Made by a program: the position numbers and the translations under genes. The notes under the pieces are model-generated. The model saw nothing but the letters and a program-made list of their open reading frames with translations, did not search any database and was not told where the DNA came from. Of a DNA stretch of 64,000 nt, positions 34,599 to 42,470 are shown piece by piece (position 1 is the first letter of the stretch; the number at the start of each line of letters is the position of its first letter). This DNA is from Anaerolineae bacterium (GTDB lineage: Bacteria; Chloroflexota; Anaerolineae; Aggregatilineales; UBA2796), in assembly GCA_019637615.1 (NCBI GenBank), contig JAHBVJ010000026.1, positions 62,001-126,000 on the forward strand, written 5' to 3'.

Positions 34599-35653
34599 GC
34601 GACATCAAGCTGCAACACATCACCAAAAGCTTCAAGCAGGTGCCCGCGCTGGACGACATCTCGTTCGAGATCAAAGATAACGAGTTCTTCGTGCTGCTCG
34701 GCCCGACGGGCGCTGGTAAAACCACCACGCTACGCATCATCGCGGGCTTGGAGAAGCCAGATTCGGGGCAGGTCGTCATGGATGGCGCTGTCGTTAATGA
34801 CCTCCAACCCGCCGACCGCGACATCGCCTTCGTCTTTCAACAGTACTCGCTGTATCCAACGATGTCGGTCTACGACAATCTGGCTTTCCCGCTGCGCTCA
34901 CCCATCCGCAAGACGCCAGAAGACATCATCAAGCAGCGCGTTACCAAAGCGGCGGAACTCTTGCGCATCAATCATCTCCTTGAGCGCAAAACCGCGCGTC
35001 TTTCCGGCGGCGAGATGCAGCGCGTCTCCATCGGGCGGGCGATTGTGCGTGAACCGCGTGTGTTCCTGATGGATGAGCCACTTTCCAACCTCGACGCCAA
35101 ACTGCGCGAATCGCTGCGTGTCGAACTCAAGCACATCCAGAAGACGCAGCACAGCACGACGCTGTTCGTCACCCACGACCAGATCGAAGCGCTGACGATG
35201 GCAGATCGGATCGGCGTGCTGCGACAGGGCAAGCTGATTCAGGTCGGGACGCCCATCGACATCTACGACCGTCCGGCGACCACTTTCGTCGCGCAGCTTG
35301 TGGGCACACCGCGCATCAATCTGCAAAAAGCCAGTCATGCCGATTCGACAGTGCGGGTTGAGAACAGTGCGCTGGCCTTCAAGAGTCCGAGTGCGGCACT
35401 GCCCGCTGCCTTCACGCTCGGCATTCGTCCCGAAGATGTGAAGGTGAGCAGCACTGGTGCGCAAACAGGCAAAGTCGTGCTGATCGAGCCGTTGGGCGTC
35501 GAAAGCGTCGTGCATATCCAGACGGGCGATACCCAATTGACCAGTATCCAGCCGGGGATAACGCCGCTGCGCCTCAACGATGAGGTGAAATTTGATGTGG
35601 ACTTGGAGCGCTTGCACTGCTTTGATGCGAATGGCAGCCGCATCACTATTTAG
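34595..35653 (+). CDS. Sugar ABC transporter ATPase 2 (MalK/UgpC-like)
   Basis: A 352-residue nucleotide-binding subunit with all consensus motifs: Walker A 'GPTGAGKTTT', Q-loop 'FQQYSLYPTM', signature 'LSGGEMQRVSIGRAI', Walker B 'VFLMDEPLSNLDA', H-loop 'FVTHDQIEALTM', and a TOBE-like C terminus ('FTLGIRPEDVKV'). Because the first ATPase has an altered signature and this one is canonical, the pair may form an asymmetric ATPase. It is directly followed (23 bp) by the epimerase gene in the same operon. Confidence 0.93.
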   Translation: MSDIKLQHITKSFKQVPALDDISFEIKDNEFFVLLGPTGAGKTTTLRIIAGLEKPDSGQVVMDGAVVNDLQPADRDIAFVFQQYSLYPTMSVYDNLAFPLRSPIRKTPEDIIKQRVTKAAELLRINHLLERKTARLSGGEMQRVSIGRAIVREPRVFLMDEPLSNLDAKLRESLRVELKHIQKTQHSTTLFVTHDQIEALTMADRIGVLRQGKLIQVGTPIDIYDRPATTFVAQLVGTPRINLQKASHADSTVRVENSALAFKSPSAALPAAFTLGIRPEDVKVSSTGAQTGKVVLIEPLGVESVVHIQTGDTQLTSIQPGITPLRLNDEVKFDVDLERLHCFDANGSRITI

Positions 35654-35676
35654 ATTTCGCTAAAGGGATTTATTTT

Positions 35677-36525
35677 ATGCGTTTTGGAGTGAATACATGG
35701 GTATGGGTGTCGCCGCTGACCATCCCTGACCTCAAAGAGATTGTGCCCAAAGTGAAGAAAATGGGCTTTGATTGGATAGAACTGCCGCTGGAAACACCGA
35801 CCGACTTTGATCCGCGTGAGGCCAACGTCATCCTTGATGCCAATGGCCTCGGACGCAGTGCCTGTGCGGCGATGGGGCCAGACCGCGACCTGATCCATGA
35901 GGATGCCAGCTTGCGCGAGAACGGCCTGAATTACATCCGCGCGTGTGTCGATGCTTGCGCTGCCCTCGGTGCCCAGAACCTCATCGGGCCGATCTATTCG
36001 GCGGTAGGGAGGACGTGGCAGCAGAGCGCGGCGGAACGCGCCCACGATCTCGATTTGCTGGTCAAGAATCTCGGTACTCTGGCAGCGTATGCACATGATC
36101 ACGGTGTCGTCCTGTGCATCGAACCACTGAACCGCTTCGAAACCAGCTTCATTAACCTGAGTGCGCAGGCTATCGAGGTGATTGACCGTGTGAACAATCC
36201 GGGTTGCCAGATCATGCTGGATACCTTCCACATGTGCATCGAAGAAAAAAGTCTAGGTAATGCGATCCGTCAAGCGGGGGCACGCCTCAAGCACTTCCAC
36301 GCCTGCGAGAATGATCGCGGCGCTCCCGGATCGGGCCATGTGCCGTGGCAGGAGGTGGCGCAAGCCCTGCACGACATCCATTACGATGGCCCCGTCGTGA
36401 TCGAGTCTTTCACCGATAAAGTCAAAACTATCGCGCGAGCGGCGGCGATCTGGCGTCCGTTCGAGGCCAGCCAAGATGCGCTGGCTGAAAACGGCGGTAA
36501 GTTCCTGAAGTCGCTGTTGGCGTAA
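35677..36525 (+). CDS. Sugar phosphate isomerase/epimerase (tagatose/psicose 3-epimerase-like)
   Basis: A 282-residue AP-endonuclease-2/xylose isomerase-like TIM barrel. The metal ligands typical of the ketose 3-epimerase branch are visible: Glu in 'VLCIEPLNRFETSF', Asp/His in 'IMLDTFHMCIEE', His in 'HFHACENDRGAPGSGHVPW' and Glu in 'PVVIESF'. Likely reaction: C3 epimerisation of a free ketose. AAAGGGA precedes the start. It is part of the transporter operon, so it probably acts on the imported sugar or on a product of it. Confidence 0.88.
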   Translation: MRFGVNTWVWVSPLTIPDLKEIVPKVKKMGFDWIELPLETPTDFDPREANVILDANGLGRSACAAMGPDRDLIHEDASLRENGLNYIRACVDACAALGAQNLIGPIYSAVGRTWQQSAAERAHDLDLLVKNLGTLAAYAHDHGVVLCIEPLNRFETSFINLSAQAIEVIDRVNNPGCQIMLDTFHMCIEEKSLGNAIRQAGARLKHFHACENDRGAPGSGHVPWQEVAQALHDIHYDGPVVIESFTDKVKTIARAAAIWRPFEASQDALAENGGKFLKSLLA

Positions 36526-36537
36526 CGGAGAATCTTC

Positions 36538-37011
36538 ATGACTGCAAACGTGAGTAGCACTGTCGAAACAGGGGGCACGCCCAAACGCCCCGTCAATAAC
36601 GTCCGGCTGCCCTATCGCTTGCTGATTATCGCCGCGATCTTAGTCGTCGTCGCGGAGATCACGCGCCCGATCATCGAGGGGCAGGACGCTGCATGGAAGG
36701 TCACGTATGTCTTGGTGACGGGGTTCCCGTTCATCTTGGAATTCATCGCGTTTATTCTGACCTTCGTATTCGTGATCTTTATCTTCGCCAAGTGGCTGAA
36801 TAACCGCATCGGGCCGCAAGCCTATCGCTACGTCGAATGGTTCATCCTTGCCTGTGTGGCACTCGGCCTGATCGGGATGTTCCAGCCGTGGGAAATTCAG
36901 TTGTACAACATCGGCTTCCATTTGCTGCTGTTCGCGACGCTGGCCTTCAATGTATGGACACACGTCACGCCGAAGCCCGTCAAACGCGTAGAAGAAGAGA
37001 TGAGCCGGTAA
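36538..37011 (+). CDS. Four-helix membrane protein of unknown function
   Basis: A 157-residue integral membrane protein with four predicted helices ('LLIIAAILVVVAEI', 'GFPFILEFIAFILTFVFVIFIF', 'WFILACVALGLIGMF', 'IGFHLLLFATLAFNVW') and short polar ends. I recognise no family. It has a GGAGA site and sits 12 bp after the epimerase, inside the sugar operon, so a link to uptake is possible though not shown. Confidence 0.72.
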   Translation: MTANVSSTVETGGTPKRPVNNVRLPYRLLIIAAILVVVAEITRPIIEGQDAAWKVTYVLVTGFPFILEFIAFILTFVFVIFIFAKWLNNRIGPQAYRYVEWFILACVALGLIGMFQPWEIQLYNIGFHLLLFATLAFNVWTHVTPKPVKRVEEEMSR

Positions 37012-37141
37012 GACGCCTAACCCGATAGGTAAATTCGCGACGTTGCGCTTATCAAAACTGTCAAAACGGTTGGCAGCGTTTGCATACTTGATTTACCATC
37101 TCGCGTTAGGTTTGGACTCTGCGATATGGGAAGCTGTAGCA

Positions 37142-37555
37142 ATGGGCGTGAGGGTTAAGTGGGGTAACAAAGATAGAACCTGCCTTATCTTTGAAATGGA
37201 TAGGAATTGGGACTGGGATGAATTTTACGCGGTATACAAGAAATATTACGCGATGGTAGAAGCCGTGCCTCACCGTGTGCATGTTATTTATCATATGATA
37301 GAGCCACGACTACGGTTTCCACCGCTGGTATTGCTCCACATGCCTAAGCTACTGCGGATGTCACATCCCCGTCAAGATCGCTCGGTAGTGGTCGGGCGCA
37401 TACAATTTGCCGAGCGGTTTCTCGCCATCCTCGGCAATATGGGGTTGAGAGAATATACTGAACGCTATCACTTCGCTGATTCTTTGGACGAAGCCTTTCA
37501 GTACCTCGACCAATACGAAGCCGATTTGCGAAATAAATCAGCAAAAATTGAGTGA
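37142..37555 (+). CDS. Small protein, possibly STAS/SEC14-like
   Basis: A 137-residue cytoplasmic protein if the start is ATG 37142 (MGVRVKWGNKDRT). A TTG at 37043 would add 33 residues of poor composition. The pattern of a strand ('TCLIFEMDRNWDWDEFY'), a helix, a second strand ('HRVHVIYHMIE') and a final 'SVVVGRIQFAERFLAILGNMG' and 'FADSLDEAFQYLDQY' resembles small stand-alone STAS/SEC14-like proteins common in Chloroflexota. This is an impression, not a demonstrated match. It sits between operon genes without an obvious metabolic role. The stop codon is 23 bp before the next epimerase start. Confidence 0.55.
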   Translation: MGVRVKWGNKDRTCLIFEMDRNWDWDEFYAVYKKYYAMVEAVPHRVHVIYHMIEPRLRFPPLVLLHMPKLLRMSHPRQDRSVVVGRIQFAERFLAILGNMGLREYTERYHFADSLDEAFQYLDQYEADLRNKSAKIE

Positions 37556-37578
37556 ATTCTCGTTTAAGGAGTACGAAC

Positions 37579-38577
37579 ATGGCAAGACCAGTCACGCTTT
37601 TTACAGGACAGTGGGCCGATCTAACGCTAGAAAAAGTAGCGCAGATGGTCTCTTCATGGGGTTATGATGGCCTCGAACTCGCCTGCTGGGGCGACCACTT
37701 CGATGTGAGTCGTGCCCTCTCGGAAGATGGCTATATCCAGTCACGGCATGATATTCTGGCAAAGTACAGCCTGAAGTGCTGGGCGATCTCTAACCATCTC
37801 GTCGGGCAAGCCGTCTGCGATCCGATTGATGAGCGTCATAAGGGCATCGTCCCGCCGCACGTCTGGGGCAATGGCGATCCCGAAGGCGTGCGCCAACGTG
37901 CCGCCGACGAGATCAAGAATACTGCCCGCGCCGCCGCCAAATTTGGCGTCAAGGTCGTCAACGGTTTCACAGGCAGCAGCGTATGGCATCTGATCTATCG
38001 TTTCCCGCCCACGAGCGACGAGATGGTCGAGGCGGGTTACAAGGATTTCGCGGATCGTTGGAACCCGATCCTCGATGTGTTCGATGAGGTCGGCGTCAAA
38101 TTTGGCTTGGAAGTCCACCCCACCGAGATCGCCTACGACATGTACACGACGCAGAAGACACTGGCGGCGGTCAACAATCGTCCCGCGTTCGGCATCAACT
38201 TTGACCCCAGCCACTTCTATCATCAATTCCTCGATCCCGTGCCGTTCATCGAAGAATTCGCAGATCGCATCTATCACGTCCACGTCAAGGATTCGATTCG
38301 CCGCCTCGATGGTCGCCGCAGCATCCTTGCTTCGCACCTCAACTTCGGGGATCGGCGGCGCGGCTGGGATTTCGTCTCGCCCGGACGCGGTGGCGTTGAC
38401 TTCGAGCAGATGATCCGCTCGCTCAACGGCATCGGCTATGACGGCCCGCTCTCCGTCGAGTGGGAAGACAGCGGCATGATGCGTGAACAGGGCGCGCAAG
38501 AAGCTTTGGCCTTGGTGCGCCGCGTAAATATTTCGCCCTCCTCCGTAGCGTTTGACGCCGCCTTTGAGCGCAAATAA
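37579..38577 (+). CDS. Sugar phosphate isomerase/epimerase, long form
   Basis: A 332-residue xylose-isomerase-like TIM barrel. The start is ATG 37579 (MARPVTLFTGQW) with AAGGAG 7 nt upstream. Metal-site residues are seen in 'FGLEVHPTEIAYD', 'NFDPSHFYHQ', 'HVHVKDS' and 'LSVEWEDSGM'. The insert around 'GDRRRGWDFVSPGRGGVD' is typical of the long branch found beside Gfo/Idh oxidoreductases. The exact reaction (epimerase or isomerase) is not known. It is tightly linked (12 bp) to the Gfo/Idh gene, a pairing common in polyol or keto-sugar degradation. Confidence 0.88.
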   Translation: MARPVTLFTGQWADLTLEKVAQMVSSWGYDGLELACWGDHFDVSRALSEDGYIQSRHDILAKYSLKCWAISNHLVGQAVCDPIDERHKGIVPPHVWGNGDPEGVRQRAADEIKNTARAAAKFGVKVVNGFTGSSVWHLIYRFPPTSDEMVEAGYKDFADRWNPILDVFDEVGVKFGLEVHPTEIAYDMYTTQKTLAAVNNRPAFGINFDPSHFYHQFLDPVPFIEEFADRIYHVHVKDSIRRLDGRRSILASHLNFGDRRRGWDFVSPGRGGVDFEQMIRSLNGIGYDGPLSVEWEDSGMMREQGAQEALALVRRVNISPSSVAFDAAFERK

Positions 38578-38589
38578 GGATGATTTCTG

Positions 38590-39780
38590 ATGAGCGATAA
38601 AGACGTCGGTTTTATTAACATGGCGGGCGCACGCGCTACGGGCGAAGCGCCAACGGTTGGCGTCGGGATGTTGGGCTATGCCTTCATGGGCAAAGCGCAT
38701 ACCAACGCCTATAAGATCATTCCCTACATGATGTATCCCCCCGCTGCTATCCCGCGTTTGGTAGCGATTGCCGGACGCAACGAAGATGCCGTCAAAGAAG
38801 CCGCCACGCGCTATGGCTATGAGAAGTACTACCTCGATTGGCACAAGCTGATCGCTGACCCTGATGTGCAGCTATTCGACAACGGCGGGCCAAACGATGC
38901 CCACGCCGAACCGTGCATTGCCGCCGCCAAAGCGGGCAAACATATTCTGTGCGAAAAACCGCTGGCACGCACCGCCGCCGAGTCTAAGCCGATGTGGGAT
39001 GCCGTGAAAGCCGCTGGCGTCAAGCACATGGTGGCCTTTAACTACCGCTTCGTCCCCGCGATCCGCCAGATTCGCGACCTGATCGACAGTGGCGCGTTCG
39101 GTCAAATCTATCATTGGCGCGCGGTCTACCTGCAAGAATGGATCGCGGACGACAACTTCCCGATGGTCTGGCGCTTGGACAAAAGCGTATCCGGCAGCGG
39201 GGCGTTAGGCGATCTCGGCGCGCACATCATCGATCTCGCCCGCTATCTGGTCGGTGAACCAGCCCGCTTGAACGCGATGACCAAAACGTTCATCAAAGAG
39301 CGTCCCAATGGTCAGGGTGGCGTCGGCAAAGTGACCGTCGATGATGCCTTCACCTCGATTGTCGAATTCGAAAACGGCGCGCTCGGCACCTTCGAGGCGA
39401 CGCGCTTCGCCCCCGGTCGCAAGAACGGCAACTGCTTCGAGATCAACGCCGAAAAAGCCAGTGTCCGCTTCAACCTTGAGCGCATGAACGAGTTCGAAAT
39501 CTTCTGGCGCGATGGTCGCCGCGAGACGCAGGGTTGGACGAACGTGCTGGTCTCGGAGTCATTCCATCCGTGGTGGTCGAACTGGTGGCCTCAAGGGCAC
39601 ATCATTGGCTGGGAGCACAGCTTCGTACACGAGATCGATCACCTGCTGCGTGCCATCGTCAACAACACCGACGTTGGGCCGCACGGCGCGACGTTCGAAG
39701 ATGGCTACAAGTGCGCCGTGATCTGCGACGCGATCCTCGAATCTGCCGAAACGGGTCGGCGCGTGGACGTGAAATACTAG
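38590..39780 (+). CDS. Gfo/Idh/MocA family oxidoreductase
   Basis: A 396-residue NAD(P)-dependent oxidoreductase. The dinucleotide motif is 'VGMLGYAFMGKAHTNAY' and the catalytic-Lys motif 'HILCEKPLARTAAES'. 'HMVAFNYRFVPAIRQIRDLID' and 'GALGDLGAHIIDLARYLVGEP' are usual family blocks. It differs clearly from the 333-residue enzyme at 27435, so the two are not recent duplicates. With the adjacent epimerase it probably interconverts an oxidised sugar and an isomer. AAGGATG precedes the ATG. Confidence 0.92.
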   Translation: MSDKDVGFINMAGARATGEAPTVGVGMLGYAFMGKAHTNAYKIIPYMMYPPAAIPRLVAIAGRNEDAVKEAATRYGYEKYYLDWHKLIADPDVQLFDNGGPNDAHAEPCIAAAKAGKHILCEKPLARTAAESKPMWDAVKAAGVKHMVAFNYRFVPAIRQIRDLIDSGAFGQIYHWRAVYLQEWIADDNFPMVWRLDKSVSGSGALGDLGAHIIDLARYLVGEPARLNAMTKTFIKERPNGQGGVGKVTVDDAFTSIVEFENGALGTFEATRFAPGRKNGNCFEINAEKASVRFNLERMNEFEIFWRDGRRETQGWTNVLVSESFHPWWSNWWPQGHIIGWEHSFVHEIDHLLRAIVNNTDVGPHGATFEDGYKCAVICDAILESAETGRRVDVKY

Positions 39781-39802
39781 AGCAGGCAACCTCACCCCTT
39801 GA

Positions 39803-39829
39803 CCCCCTCTCCGCTTCGCAAAGAGGGGG
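39803..39829. repeat. GC-rich hairpin (REP-like) after the Gfo/Idh gene
   Basis: CCCCCTCT / AGAGGGGG stem (39803-39810, 39822-39829) with loop CCGCTTCGCAA, in the context CTCACCCCTTGA. This style of repeat is frequent between genes in Chloroflexota and cyanobacteria. It may also end the upstream transcript. Confidence 0.55.
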
Positions 39830-39926
39830 AACTGCGCGCGGTACGTATCGACAAGGTACTGAGCCGCCATGTAATTAGTAATCCTATGTGAGGGTGGCAC
39901 GACAGTCACCCTCCAAAAAACATGAA

Positions 39927-39959
39927 TTAGTTGTTTCGTCCAACTAAACGTGGTAGAGT
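39927..39959 (+). promoter_or_regulatory. xylA promoter with XylR-like operator
   Basis: Operator TTAGTTG - 7 nt - CAACTAA at 39927-39947 overlaps a likely -35 (TTGTTT, 39931-39936); a 17-bp spacer leads to TAGAGT (39954-39959). The arms are symmetrical and equal those at the ROK gene. Binding there would block RNA polymerase. Confidence 0.65.
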
Positions 39960-39996
39960 AGTCCGAATATTCTTTTTCACCTTGAGAAGAACCACT

Positions 39997-41169
39997 ATGG
40001 TAGACAATAAATTTCAACCCAAACCCGAAGATAAATTCACTTTTGGCCTGTGGACGCTCGGCAACCCCGGTCGCGATCCGTTCGGGCCACCGACGCGCAC
40101 CCCCCCCACGCCCGTTGAGATCGTGCATATCCTGTCGGAGATCGGCGCGTACGGCGTCAACCTGCACGATGATGATCTGATCCCGCTCGGCACGGGCGCG
40201 GCGGAACGTGACCGGATCGTGGCGGAATTCAAGAAGGCGCTGGCAGACACTGGCCTTAAAGTGCCGATGGCGACGACCAACCTGTTCAGCGATCCGGCCT
40301 TCAAAGACGGCGCATACACCGCCAACGATCCGGCGGTGCGGGCTTACGCGCTGCAAAAGACGATCCGCTCGATTGAATTGGGCGTCGATCTGGGCGCGAA
40401 AGTATACGTATTCTGGGGCGGGCGCGAAGGCACCGAATCCGATGCGACCAAGAGTCCGCTGGATGCGCTGAAGCGGATGCGCGAGGCGATCAACTTCCTG
40501 AGCGACTATGTGCGCGATCAGGGCTATGATCTGAAGTTCGCGCTGGAACCGAAGCCAAACGAGCCGCGCGGCGATATTTACTTCCCGAACGTCGGCGCGA
40601 TGCTCGGCTTCATCGCCACGCTCGACCACCCAGAAATGATCGGCGTGAACCCCGAAATGGCGCACGAGCACATGGGCGGGCTGAACTTCCTGCACGCGGT
40701 GGCGCAGGCGTGGGACGCTGGCAAGCTGTTCCATATCGATCTGAACGACCAGAACTATGCCCGTTACGATCAAGACTATCGGTTCGCGGCGCAGACGCTC
40801 AAGCAGTCGTTCTATCTGGTCAAGTTCCTCGAAGATGTCGGCTACGCGGGGTCGCGCCACTTCGATGCGCACGCTTACCGCACCGAGGATGTCTCCGGCG
40901 TGAAGGATTTCGCCGTTGGTTGTATGCGCTCGTACCTGATCCTCAAGGAGAAGGGCAAGCAGTTCAATGCCGACAAGGAAATCCAAGACCTGCTGGCGGA
41001 AGTCAACAGCGGCGCGGACAAGTTCGCGTGGCTGGCTGGTGGCTACAGCAAGGATAAGGTCAAGCAACTGCTCGGTCAGGAATTTGATCGGGTGGCGCTC
41101 GGCGCGCGGGCACTGCATTACGAGCGGCTGGATCAGTTGACGACGGAGCTGATCCTCGGCGTGCGGTAG
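39997..41169 (+). CDS. xylA: Xylose isomerase
   Basis: Converts D-xylose to D-xylulose (and D-glucose to D-fructose) with two divalent metals. The product is 390 residues, the short (class I, Actinoplanes/Streptomyces-like) form. The start is ATG 39997 (MVDNKFQPKPEDKF) with GAGAAG upstream; the frame before it includes the operator. Key motifs are 'FGLWTLGNPGRDPFG', catalytic His in 'NLHDDDLIPLG', 'FWGGREGTES', metal Glu in 'FALEPKPNEPRGD', 'GVNPEMAHEHMGGLNF' and 'LFHIDLNDQ' followed by 'RHFDAHAYRTED'. It has its own promoter/operator. No xylulokinase gene is present in the window. Confidence 0.96.
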   Translation: MVDNKFQPKPEDKFTFGLWTLGNPGRDPFGPPTRTPPTPVEIVHILSEIGAYGVNLHDDDLIPLGTGAAERDRIVAEFKKALADTGLKVPMATTNLFSDPAFKDGAYTANDPAVRAYALQKTIRSIELGVDLGAKVYVFWGGREGTESDATKSPLDALKRMREAINFLSDYVRDQGYDLKFALEPKPNEPRGDIYFPNVGAMLGFIATLDHPEMIGVNPEMAHEHMGGLNFLHAVAQAWDAGKLFHIDLNDQNYARYDQDYRFAAQTLKQSFYLVKFLEDVGYAGSRHFDAHAYRTEDVSGVKDFAVGCMRSYLILKEKGKQFNADKEIQDLLAEVNSGADKFAWLAGGYSKDKVKQLLGQEFDRVALGARALHYERLDQLTTELILGVR

Positions 41170-41176
41170 TAGGGGC

Positions 41177-41209
41177 AGTGCTAAGTGCTTAGTCCTTAGT
41201 GCTGAGTAC
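41177..41209. repeat. Heptad interspersed repeat, copy C (inverted)
   Basis: AGTGCTAAGTGCTTAGTCC then TTAGTGCTGAGTAC. Its reverse complement contains AGCACTAAGGACTAAGCA, the same 18-mer as copy A. It lies 7 bp after the xylA stop. Confidence 0.7.
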
Positions 41210-41282
41210 AAACGGAGTCGGTGGCGCTGGTGATCGGCGGGCTGACTCCCGATGGATTTGATGCATTCAGGCTCTCCTTCCC

Positions 41283-41322
41283 AAAGGGCGCGGATCGGTG
41301 ACGGTTCGCGCTCTTTGTATTG
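41283..41322. terminator. Terminator-like hairpin, imperfect copy of the surface-gene terminator
   Basis: AAAGGGCGCGGATCG (41283-41297) pairs with CGGTTCGCGCTCTTT (41302-41316), mostly through G-U wobbles. Its left arm is identical to the 15-mer in the terminators at 45469 and (minus strand) 50495. It may end xylA transcription or be a remnant of a lost cassette. Confidence 0.55.
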
Positions 41323-41337
41323 GTGGGAGATGGGGCA

Positions 41338-41382
41338 ATGATCCCTCGAATGATCCCGCTGGCTGGTGAGGGCGGGATCATT
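41338..41382. repeat. REP-like element, copy 2
   Basis: ATGATCCCTCGAATGATCCC start, with a perfect stem AATGATCCCG / CGGGATCATT (41349-41358, 41373-41382). It is the stronger of two copies; see 25627. Confidence 0.65.
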
Positions 41383-41510
41383 GCGGAATGTTGATGGGGG
41401 TTGCCAACCTGAGACCCGGCGCTGAAGCACCGGACTGAAATTAGGGTGGTTATGGCGTGAAGGTCTGATCAATATCCGTTATGTCCCATCGTAAGACGAC
41501 AACCTCAAGA

Positions 41511-41966
41511 TCAAGATTGGGTGTGCAGCAGCGGTTCGGGTGGCGAAGATGGCGTCGGGACGGCGGTTGGTGTCGGCGCGGGGACAGATTCGGATTCTGC
41601 TTCGGAGGCGTCGGAAGAAACATCGAGATCAGCGAGGAGTTCATCAAGTTGTGACTGCTGATCGTGCGCTTCGGTGTACTGATCTTTGCGATTGAGTCCG
41701 CCATCCACGTGCTGGTGTACCCATTTGAGCAGATCAAGCCATTCTTTAGCGGTCAGTTGCAGATGTGTGCCGGAATCGAGTTCAAGTTTGCCCGTGCGCA
41801 AGGCTTGCCAGACGAGCGAGGCGACGGCGGTACGGTTCTCGCGCTCGGCAACGGATTCCGCGCCGATCTCGCGGAGGGCAGTCGCCAGCGGACGGGTGCG
41901 CATGGGTGGGCGACCATTGGGGTTGCCGGACTTTCCAGTGCGCCATGAGGTGGTGGTTTGTGCCAT
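41511..41966 (-). CDS. DUF5681-like protein (phage/mobile-element type)
   Basis: A 151-residue protein. Its N terminus ('WRTGKSGNPNGRPP') is the hallmark of DUF5681-like proteins, a family often found in phages and near terminase small subunits. The middle is helical ('TALREIGAESVAERENRTAVASLVWQAL'), and the C-terminal 50 residues are an acidic, Pro/Thr-rich tail that is probably disordered. AGGAG precedes the ATG. No terminase, integrase or other phage gene is near, so it may be a remnant or a domesticated regulator. The CAGGCAAA array at 41999-42122 lies immediately upstream. Confidence 0.7.
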   Translation of the reverse strand: MAQTTTSWRTGKSGNPNGRPPMRTRPLATALREIGAESVAERENRTAVASLVWQALRTGKLELDSGTHLQLTAKEWLDLLKWVHQHVDGGLNRKDQYTEAHDQQSQLDELLADLDVSSDASEAESESVPAPTPTAVPTPSSPPEPLLHTQS

Positions 41967-42461
41967 TAAGACTCTCCTTTAGCTATTTCGATTGTCAATT
42001 TGCCTGTTTTGCCTGATATAACAGGCAAAAACAGACACTTGATGATTTTCTGCTCAGTTGACCCTTCGTGAACCTAACGGATCAGGCAAATAACAGGCCG
42101 TAACAGGCAAAAACAGGCAAAATCGAAGGGCGACAAACGGTGTGTAATTTGTAGACTGACTAAAGGTGGACTAGTTCGTGATGATGTAGACGCGAAAACG
42201 ATTGAACGTCAAGAGGTGGCGACGTCAATCCCGATAGCGAGAAATCGCATGTTTCACATTATACATTAACTTGTTCGAAAATCCAGTTATAAAATACAAA
42301 TGTTCCATTGAATCAGGTCGGAGCATTAATAACCGTGACACACCTTTTATGTCGGCGTTAGGCGCTGGCGACTATCATAGAAGTGACACCATTCCACATA
42401 CCACCCGGCTTAACTGCCTCGACGGTATCTTATCTACCCGCCCTTACCATCGGACAACAGT
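41967..42461. other. Intergenic region between DUF5681-like and SBBP genes
   Basis: 495 bp. The left third holds the CAGGCAAA motif array. The right part (42123-42461) is AT-rich with no recognisable gene; it should contain the promoter of the SBBP-repeat gene, but no clear box could be chosen. Confidence 0.5.
41999..42122. repeat. CAGGCAAA motif array with central palindrome
   Basis: Two inverted TTTGCCTG motifs (42000-42015 area), then CAGGCAAAA (42022-42030), and after 52 bp four more: CAGGCAAA at 42083, CAGGCCGT at 42094, CAGGCAAA at 42104 and 42114. The left part forms a perfect palindrome TTTTGCCTG-ATATAA-CAGGCAAAA (42007-42030). The array is 33-156 bp before the DUF5681-like start. 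It could be an operator array or an iteron-like replication or partition site. Confidence 0.75.
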
Positions 42462-42470
42462 ATGTTATCT

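Noticed and set aside
39559..41472. 637-codon open frame on the minus strand, antisense to xylA
   Set aside because: It lies across xylA and its operator, has no ribosome site or recognisable motif, and its composition is that of a GC-skewed shadow of xylA codons.
41511..42461. Possible prophage or integrative element
   Set aside because: Only one phage-related gene is present. No integrase, terminase, capsid gene or attachment repeats were found.
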